Part shown: in pieces, positions 57,241 to 64,000 of the stretch | Position numbering within the stretch: the first letter of the stretch is position 1 | How the letters are laid out: every line of letters starts with the position of its first letter | Origin: Hanleya hanleyi | Lineage: Eukaryota; Mollusca; Polyplacophora; Lepidopleurida; Hanleyidae | DNA length: 64,000 nt | Direction of reading: 5' to 3' | Assembly (NCBI GenBank): GCA_036873755.1 | Contig: JAVTVY010033792.1 | Location: 62,001 to 126,000, forward strand | Program-made: the position numbers and the translations under genes | The notes under the pieces: generated by a model | What the model saw: only the letters and a program-made list of their open reading frames with translations | The model's database searches: none | What the model was told of the DNA's origin: nothing

Positions 57241-57666
57241 GCGGTTTAGACTTCATATTTTTCCAATGCTAATGTTTTTGTACACCTCTACATTGAAAGT
57301 TAGTTTGCTGTACATGTATGCTTTCAATACTGCTGCAGCTTCAGCAGATGACCCCGCAAGTCGAGATGTTGGTGTTCTCAGAACGCTTGTTTAATAAATG
57401 ACTCAGAGAAGTGATTTTATCCAATTTTTGCTTACTTTAAGAGTGCAAACCGGCTTTACAAAATGGATACAGTCAATATATGTATAAATCTTAAACAAAA
57501 TTAGGTTGACAAAAGAAGGCAGCTTTGATTGGCTGTCACTGGAGGAATTTAACCATTCATGGAGGATTCTGCTTCCCTTCAAAGAGGTACAAATGTGTCA
57601 CGACAGGTTCTGTGTTTATCATCATATGATCAATTCATACAGAGATTGTTATTATCATTATTGTAG

Positions 57667-57799
57667 AAGAAAAGTCGAGAAGAAAGTCATGGGGCAGGCA
57701 GTGGTGTGGAGATCTTGGTGAATGAGCCATACACGAATGGTCCTGGAGGTAATGGACAGTACACCTACAAGATCTACCATATTGGCAGTCACCTGCCTT
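57667..57799 (+). CDS. PITPNM: Class II phosphatidylinositol transfer protein, coding exon 2
   Basis: The acceptor TATTGTAG ends at 57666 and the donor GTAAGT starts at 57800. Residues 27-70 start [17 protein letters not shown] and end [11 protein letters not shown]; the last base begins codon 71. The sequence [14 protein letters not shown] carries Thr59 and Lys61, which contact the inositol headgroup in classical PITPs; they fall at the same numbers here. KKSREES distinguishes PITPNM/RdgB and class I proteins from PITPNC1. The first exon ends in phase 0 and this one in phase 1, and the reading frame joins exons 1 and 3 without a stop. There is no sign of decay. Confidence 0.95.
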
Positions 57800-58068
57800 G
57801 TAAGTATGCATAGTATATCACTCTGCCTTATGTATGGGTGTCTGTTTTGTCCTCCTGGAAAGTCATACATTTCCCATCCCATCCCATTCCTATGTCTGGT
57901 TCAATAATTCGTCAGCTTTATCTTATTAGCCTAACCGTATTGCATTAATGTGATAATAATCTGTGACTTGCACAAAACACAAGTCAATCCTTTGGAGTTG
58001 CACCGACAGCACCAGCAGGTGCACTGAGACAGGGTTCACATAACAATTCGTTCATTATCTCTTTTTGT

Positions 58069-58945
58069 CCCCCGCTACTTAGTAGGGGGGGGACTTAGAA
58101 ACACCGGTGTCCGTAATTCCGTGATTCCGTAATTCCGTAAGATTTTCTTGTCCGGACAATAACTCGTGAACGATTTAACCGATCAACTTCAAACTTGGGG
58201 TGTGCCTTGACATTGGCGAGAGGACGGTTGGGATTGTTTTCCAGCAATGTGCGTAATCTAATATGGCCGCCATCAGCCATATTGGATTATAAAGCAGTTG
58301 GATCTTGTCCAGACAATAACTGGAGTACGATTCAACTGATCTACTTCAAACTTGGGGAGTGCCTTGACATCGGTGAGAGGACAGTTGGGATTGTTTTTCA
58401 GCAATGTGCATAATCCAATATGGCCACCGTCAGCCATATTGGATTATAATCAGTTGGATCTTAGATTTTCTTGTCCGGACAATAACTCGTGAACGATTTA
58501 ACCGATCAACTTCAAACTTGGGGTGTGCCTTGACATTGGTGTGAGGACGGTTGGGATTGTTTTTCAGCAATGTGCATATTCTAATATGGCCGCCGTCAGC
58601 CATATTGGATTATAAGCAGTTGGATCTTGTCCGGACAATAACAGGAGTACGATTCAACTGATCTACTTCAAACTTGGGGAGTGCCTTGACATCGGTGAGA
58701 GGACGGTTCGGATTGTTTTTCAGCAATCGGTGCATAATCCAATATGGCCGCTGTCAGCCATATTGGATTATAAGCAGTTGGATCTTAGATTTTCTTGTCC
58801 GGACAATAACTTGTGAATGATTTAACCGATCAGCTTCAAACTTGGGGTGTGCCTTGACATTGGCGAGAGGACGGTTGAGATTGTTTTTCAGCAATGTGCG
58901 TAATCTAATATGGCCGCCGTCAGCCATATTGGATTATAAGCAGTT
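58069..58945. mobile_element. Helentron/pearl-like element with hairpin in every core
   Basis: The left end GTCCCCCGCTACTTAGTAGG folds on itself. A short ATTCCGTAATTCCGT tract follows. Five cores of about 160 bp start with CTTGTCCGGACAATAACT or similar and hold CAACTTCAAACTTGGGG. They close with AATATGGCCGCCGTCAGCC then ATATT, a hairpin with 8-bp arms. Two core types alternate (ACTCGTGAACGATT versus ACxGGAGTACGATT), suggesting a two-unit higher-order repeat. Confidence 0.6.
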
Positions 58946-58998
58946 GGATATCTCCATTATACTCTTCATCAATGATATGAGTTATCATCGATCAAAAC

Positions 58999-59109
58999 AA
59001 ATCGACCATAGAGGTCCATGGCCCCTGCAGCAGCAGCGCCAGTTATGGTGGATGTAATCTACCATAACTGGTGCTGCTAGCGAGGGACATGGACCTCTAT
59101 GGTCGATTT
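58999..59109. repeat. 111-bp near-perfect palindrome
   Basis: AAATCGACCATAGAGGTCCA at the left is matched by its inverse at the right. The arms resume with CCAGTTATGGT / ACCATAACTGG around a loop of about 10 bases, with a short mismatched part (GCCCCTGCAG versus CTAGCGAGGG). The predicted RNA is a long hairpin of precursor-miRNA size; it could equally be a tiny foldback MITE. Confidence 0.7.
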
Positions 59110-60083
59110 TTGCTATCTCTTTAACCCCTGCGGAGGGCCATTATGGCCCATATACCAAACTTTCCGAATGACAAATAAATGACAGCTGACCCTCTGCAAC
59201 TTTTTAGTTTTATCATATTGGGGTCATTTTAAGCCTATTTGCATAACCCCACCAGTACAGGTTCATATGTAAATTCAAGATGGCAGTCATGTGGGTACAG
59301 GTCCCAAAAAGCCCAGCCAGATAGGGTTAACACGGGGCAGGGTTTTTAACTATTACTACATGTAACTAGTGTAAATATGATAAATATAGATCAAATTATC
59401 CTACTATTCAAAAAAAGGAGCATTAATGCTTTAATACATTGATGGTAATTTTGGTAAATTCCGGTCAAAATTTAGTCCAGTTACCATTGATTTAATATAT
59501 TTTCTCGACTAAACAGATAGAGAAGAGAGAGAGAGAATGAACGAACCATTATGCGAACCGCCGCGTCTCAGTGCACCTTCCATTGTTATCAGTGCAACTC
59601 TTTGCTGAAGTATTAACGTGGATGTTGTTCATAGCTAGGAAATGGATTTACAGTGATCTTTTTTAATGGAAAAGAAGATTGATGAAATGGTACACAAATG
59701 TATGCCCTAAGAAACTCTAATTATTTTTCCCCATGAATTAAGTTGTGAATGGATTTGTTACCAGAAGGTGAATGTTTAGTGGGTGGATTGTTATACATTT
59801 TTTCTTTACCCTATATCTTGCTATTGATTAATATTATGACATACCTTGTCATTCCCTTTCTTCCTCCTTGAATAGAATTTTATAGAAACTCCAAAGCCTC
59901 ATGCATAACCGTTAGCTATGGGAGCCTATGTAATAAGATCTCCATCTGATGTCTGCCTGGTTGAAGTTTTTCTCTGGGCCACTTAAATGGTTTTCTACAG
60001 GCTGGTTAAAGTTTTTTTCTCCCTGTGGGTGGGCTAAACTGTTCTAGGCTTGTTAAACATACTTATACTTCATACTTCAGTAC

Positions 60084-60590
60084 TCCTGAGGGGTAGTCCC
60101 CACCCCCAGAGAAGTGAGCCTCACCATCAATCTCCAGAACTAAGCCTAGCCCAAGTTTTTTTGTGTACTACTTACAGTTTTTGTTTCCCTCGTGTGGATG
60201 GGCTCAAAATTTATAAGCTTGCTAAAGGGGTAGTCCTCACCCACAGGGAACTGAACCCCACTCTCTATCTTCCAAACTAAGCCTCACTCTGAAAACTTAC
60301 ATCATTGTGCATTTATGGAACACATCCATTACCCTGAGAATGTAGTCCCCACCCTCAGGTAGCTGGGTCCCACTTTCTATCTACCAAACAGCCTCCCACA
60401 CCCCATAACTCATATATTATGAAAGCCTACGTCATTATATACTTATGGGACTCATCCCTTACCCTTGGGGTATAGTCCTCATTCTCAGGGAACTGAGCAT
60501 CACCCTGTAACTCCCGAACTAAAGTTCACCCCACCGCATAACCTCACATATTCTGAAAGCTTACATCATTGTACACTTATGGGATGCTCT
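60084..60590. repeat. Degenerate tandem repeat, 115-145 bp period
   Basis: Units at about 60084, 60229, 60343 and 60470 share GTAGTCCCCACCC, CAGGGAACTGAG, CCCACTCTCTATCT, CCAAACTAAGCCTC and TTACATCATTGTRCA. The copies are too diverged and indel-rich to be recent. Confidence 0.6.
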
Positions 60591-60888
60591 ATCGCAGCCA
60601 TCACATGACAATTTCTTCACCGATTCTAACAAAACCGACTGTACATAGTCTATGCGGCATGTGAGCCCTAAATGGCCCCGCTTTTACTTTATTTCTTGTC
60701 ATTTTATTGTTGGACAGTAATGCGATTTCCATTCTTGACATCACACTAACACATTAATTGCTTCCAGCATGTGGATATGAATGAACCAATCAAAACCTCT
60801 CGTTTTGGAAGAAGTCCTGTGATGCTTTGGAGTTTCTATAGAAATCGTCATAGAAATGAAATAAGCATAGTCTTGGTTGATTTGACAG

Positions 60889-61092
60889 CCTGGTTCCGTG
60901 CCATCTTACCTAAGTCAGCCTTACGTGTGGAGGAGGAGGCCTGGAACTCGTACCCCTACACCAAGACCAAATATAGGTGCCCCTTTGTTGAGAAGTTCTC
61001 CCTCGAGATTGAGACCAGATACCTCAATGACCCTGGGGACAAGGAGAACGTCTTTGACTTGTCCACCGCAGAACTTCGTCAAAGGACTGTAG
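60889..61092 (+). CDS. PITPNM: Class II phosphatidylinositol transfer protein, coding exon 3
   Basis: The acceptor TTTGACAG ends at 60888 and the donor GTAGGT starts at 61093. The first two bases complete Ser71; residues 72-138 follow, starting WFRAILPKSALRVEEEAWNS. Asn90 within EAWNSYPY is the third conserved inositol contact and lies at the canonical number. FVEKFSLEIETRY is the conserved strand that follows in the family. The end ELRQRTV corresponds to the RQR block that precedes an IDI strand encoded by exon 4. Entry and exit are both in phase 1. The alternative donor four bases downstream (GTAG/GTCGG) would break the frame. Confidence 0.95.
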   Translation, partial: PGSVPSYLSQPYVWRRRPGTRTPTPRPNIGAPLLRSSPSRLRPDTSMTLGTRRTSLTCPPQNFVKGL

Positions 61093-61924
61093 GTAGGTCG
61101 GTTGTCATGGTTACCTTGCTCATGGGGGAATAAATATCCATGTAGTTTGTCATCATGTAAATTGAAGCTGAAAATGGTTTTGATGCCATTGTTGAAGTTA
61201 TAGCTCAGCCTACCATTAATTTCCAGTTTAGCTATATATTAATCCCTGGATGATCAAAGACTAGCTCAAATTAATGTGTAATTGTGCGGGTAGTAATATC
61301 CAGAACAAGTGGTATCGTAATTGGGTTTTATATGAAGTTAATTACACCATGAAGACCTCACTGAACTTCATTGAACTGCAGGCTTAACATATAACATTAG
61401 CTTTGAACTGATCCTGTTGCCAGTCAGACATAATCTCATATATCTATTTGAAATGTTTGGTTTAATGACAGATAGGGTATGATCTTGGGGTTTCCTTGTA
61501 ACATCCACTCTTTTGTCAATCAATATAAAAGACTGATTTTACTGCTCAAAATTCCACACTTTCTGATGAATTAAACTTCAGCCAGCTGACCCTGCCTATG
61601 AACAGGTACTTAAAGTTGGATAGTTTTCTTGCCGACCAATGAGAGTTCTCATTAGAAATGTTATATCTCATTGACTTCTGTTAGAGGGATGCCCCAAAGT
61701 CTCTATCAGTGATACAGACTAGCTGTCTAGTGAAGATTCATTATGTTAGAAGTGACAAAATTGGACTATAGACAGACATGGTTTTCTCCTTGTTCTAGTT
61801 ATTGAATCTAATTGAGAAAGTACATGTAAGCATTGGCTATATGTACATTCTAAAAGATGACAAAAATTTGATTAATTTCTGGTCTCTTAGCCTGTCTATC
61901 CAAAATAATGAGAAAGCTGCTAAT
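61093..61924 (+). other. PITPNM: PITPNM intron 3, non-repetitive part
   Basis: No repeat or gene recognised before the minisatellite; the intron ends at 62842. Confidence 0.6.
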
Positions 61925-62705
61925 GTAGCATTATGAAGCATTATAATGATGATGCAGCATCTATGGAACACTATGGCCATGATGGAGCATTATGAAGCAT
62001 TATAATGATGATGCAGCATCTGTGGAGCATTATTATCATGATGGAGCATTATGGCCATGATGCAGCATCTATGGAGCATTGTGATCATGTTGCAGTATCT
62101 ATGGAGCATTAGGATCATGATGCAGTATCTATGTAGCATTATGATCATGATGCAGCATCTGTGGATCATTATGATCATGATGGGGCATCTATGGAGCATT
62201 TTGATCATGATGCAGTATCTATGTAGCATTATGATCATGATGCAGTATCTATGGAGCATTTTGATCATGATGCAGTATCTATGGAGCATTAGGATCATGA
62301 TGCAGTATCTATGTAGCATTAGGATCATGATGCAGTATCTATGGAGCATTATGATCATGATGCAGTATCTATGGAGCATTAGGATCATGATGCAGTATCT
62401 ATGTAGCATTAGGATCATGATGCAGTATCTATGTAGCATTATGATCATGATGCAGTATCTATGGAGCATTAGGATCATGATGCAGTATCTATGTAGCATT
62501 ATGATCATGATGCAGTATCTATGTAGCATTAGGATCATGATGCAGTATCTATGGAGCATTATGATCATGATGCAGTATCTATGGAGCATTAGGATCATGA
62601 TGCAGTATCTATGGAGCATTAGGATCATGATGCAGTATCTATGTAGCATTAGGATCATGATGCAGTATCTATGTAGCATTATGATCATGATGGAGCATTA
62701 TGGTC
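61925..62705. repeat. 30-bp minisatellite (about 24-26 copies)
   Basis: The unit is ATGGAGCATTATGATCATGA plus TGCAGTATCT. Variants alternate ATGGAGC/ATGTAGC and TATGATC/TAGGATC in runs that look like a two- to four-unit higher-order order. The first copies (61925-62100) are more diverged. Because 30 is a multiple of three, frames of over 230 codons run on both strands (62051-62746 and 62688-61990); they are artefacts of the repeat. Confidence 0.93.
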
Positions 62706-62842
62706 ATGATGATTCTGGATTTTATTTGAATTTAGTCAAGGTTTAGGTTTCTTCACAAATTTCAAAATTGGTTTATTGCTCTGTCATTCAAATCCATATT
62801 ATAGCTGTTGTTATATGAAGTGCTAACTGCCTCCCGTTTCAG

Positions 62843-63091
62843 ATGTCATTGACATTGTCAAAGATCAAGTGACTAGTGATTACAAGAAGGAAGAGGACCC
62901 GCGACTGTACAAGTCCTCTAAGACAGGTCGTGGTCCTCTCACGGAGACATGGTGGGAGGAATGCTCAAGATCATGGTCAGGGGTCAAGGCTGGCAACAAC
63001 TCCGCCATCATGACCGCTTACAAGGTGTGCCGGGTGGACTTTCGTTACTGGGGCATGCAGAGCAAGATAGAACGCTTCATCCATGATATAG
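62843..63091 (+). CDS. PITPNM: Class II phosphatidylinositol transfer protein, coding exon 4
   Basis: The acceptor CCCGTTTCAG ends at 62842 and the donor GTGAGT starts at 63092. The split codon gives Asp139, then residues 140-221 starting VIDIVKDQV. EEDPRLYKSSKTGRGPL and FRYWGMQSKIERFIHDIG are strongly conserved PITPNM/RdgB blocks; GMQ-K-E-FIHD distinguishes this group from PITPNC1. Between them the loop WWEECSRSWSGVKAGNNSAI is longer than in vertebrate PITPNM1, as I recall the family; insect RdgB also has a longer loop here. The last base starts Gly222 in the next exon, beyond the window. The domain's final quarter, with Glu248 and the membrane-docking Trp pair, is not in view. Confidence 0.95.
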
Positions 63092-63244
63092 GTGAGTAGT
63101 GTTGGTGACCATCAGCCATCATTCAGGCCTCAATTTCAGTTTGTAAAATATGTGGATTTTTATATGAATATCAATTTTGATGACCATTGCACAGTAAGCA
63201 ATACTGAAAGAAATTGATGGGGAAAACTGGAGTAATCCCAGTTG

Positions 63245-64000
63245 GTATAGCATGTATGCAATCCAAGATGGCTGCCATTGACCGTCTTTCCAAGATGGCT
63301 TTCATTGACCATCTTGGATTCTATCCGTCCCGTATCTTGTGAATGCGGTATCGTGAGAACAATTCATCCGATTGACTTCAAACTTGAGAAGGTGCTTCAC
63401 ATCAGTTAGACGGTCATTGGTATTGATTTTCATTGAGGTAGTATGTAATCCAAGATGGCTGCCATTGACCATCTTGGATTCCGTCTGTCCGGCATCTTGT
63501 GAATGCGGTATTGTGAGAACAATTGGTCCGATTGACTTCAAACTTGAGAAGGTGCTTCACGGTATGTAATCCAAGATGGCTGCCATTGACCATCTTGGAT
63601 TCCGTCCATCCTGCATCTTGTGAATGCGGTATCTTGAGAACAATTCGCTCGATTGACTTCAAACTTGAGAAGGTGCTTTGCATCAGTTAGACGGCCATTG
63701 GTATTAATTTTCATTGAGGTAGTATGTAATCCAAGATGGCTGCCATTGACCATCTTGGATTCCGTCCTGCATCTTCTTCTGAACGCGGTATCTGGAGAAC
63801 AATTCATCCGATTGACTTTAAACTTGAGAAGGAACTTCACATCAGTTAGATGGCCATTGGTATTGGTTTTCATTGAGGTAGTATGTAATCCAATATGTCT
63901 GCCATTGGCCATCTTGGATTTCATTCACCCATATTGTACTCATCTGTGTTGTGAACGCGATATATTGAGATCTATTCCACCCATCTATGTATAAACCTCA
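63245..64000. repeat. Hairpin-bearing tandem cores (about 4.5 units) to window end
   Basis: Units of about 120-190 bp start near 63258, 63446, 63568, 63728 and 63888. Each has AATCCAAGATGGCTGCCATT followed by ACCATCTTGGATT, an inverted repeat of about nine bases per arm, then TCTTGTGAATGCGGTATxxTGAGAACAATT and GACTTCAAACTTGAGAAGG. It resembles the core part of the element at 58069-58945. The overlapping frames on both strands are repeat by-products. Confidence 0.7.

Larger units (their letters stand above)
26958..57666 (+). other. PITPNM: PITPNM intron 1 (about 30.7 kb)
   Basis: GT at 26958 and AG at 57665-57666 bound the intron. It contains nearly every mobile element between 27 and 57 kb, including a triplicated segment and two kinds of nested insertion. 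No other coding gene was recognised inside it. Confidence 0.8.
57800..60888 (+). other. PITPNM: PITPNM intron 2
   Basis: About 3.1 kb. It contains hairpin-bearing repeats (58069-58945), a long palindrome (58999-59109) and a degenerate tandem repeat (60084-60590). The stretch 59110-60080 shows no feature beyond AT-rich sequence and a short GA tract at 59520-59535. Confidence 0.8.

Noticed and set aside
10323..58130. CCGT/GTCC tracts as independent microsatellites
   Set aside because: They sit at the same place behind a hairpin in each Helentron-like element, so they are part of those elements.
61990..62746. Frames of 231-232 codons on both strands
   Set aside because: A 30-bp minisatellite keeps all such frames open; it lies in an intron between two firm exons.
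63302..63994. Overlapping frames on both strands near the right edge
   Set aside because: They are produced by hairpin-bearing tandem cores; the reading frames follow the repeat and not codon structure.

Overview
The window looks like nuclear DNA of a marine invertebrate, most likely a mollusc. It is AT-rich and intron-rich, almost wholly non-coding and packed with transposable elements. Pointers to a mollusc are a SINE-like repeat with a CACT-type tail (39365-39609), the common ACATGTA words, and many Helentron/pearl-like repeats with a terminal hairpin, a CCGT-type microsatellite and internal tandem cores. The species cannot be fixed from the sequence. I see no prokaryotic features, rRNA genes or CRISPR array.

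One real gene is clear. It is the 5' part of a class II phosphatidylinositol transfer protein gene (PITPNM/RdgB type) on the plus strand. Four coding exons (26880-26957, 57667-57799, 60889-61092, 62843-63091) splice in phase at GT/AG sites and give 221 residues of the lipid-transfer domain. T59, K61 and N90 of classical PITP numbering fall at exactly those positions. Intron 1 is about 30.7 kb and the gene continues past 64000. A second possible gene is a 64-codon acidic reading frame leaving the left edge on the minus strand (192-1).

Layout. 0-7 kb: edge frame, CRE-like motifs, a spaced-motif locus, and a minus-strand LINE relic split by a GGCC-type DNA transposon. 7-14.5 kb: a large insertion in a 30-bp array, a zinc-finger transposase relic, a second spaced-motif locus and a full Helentron-like element. 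14.5-18 kb: a candidate transposon with inverted ends, carrying two nested Helentron-like elements. 18-26 kb: two more such elements, one holding a hAT copy, then a 37-bp minisatellite split by a TTAA element. 26.9-57.7 kb is intron 1. It holds TTA-target, hAT-like and palindromic MITEs, a third spaced-motif locus, a 39-bp minisatellite, a SINE, and a triplicated 3.4-3.5 kb segment (40797-55537). Differential insertions give that segment an internal insertion history. 57.7-64 kb: exons 2-4 among hairpin-bearing repeats and a 30-bp minisatellite.

The least explained signal is a set of loci (0.6-1.3, 8.5-10.1, 14.6-15.2, 35.7-36.7 kb). Each repeats its own 14-20 bp motif at roughly 170-220 bp steps while the sequence between copies has diverged. 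They may be transposase-binding arrays or another periodic element class.
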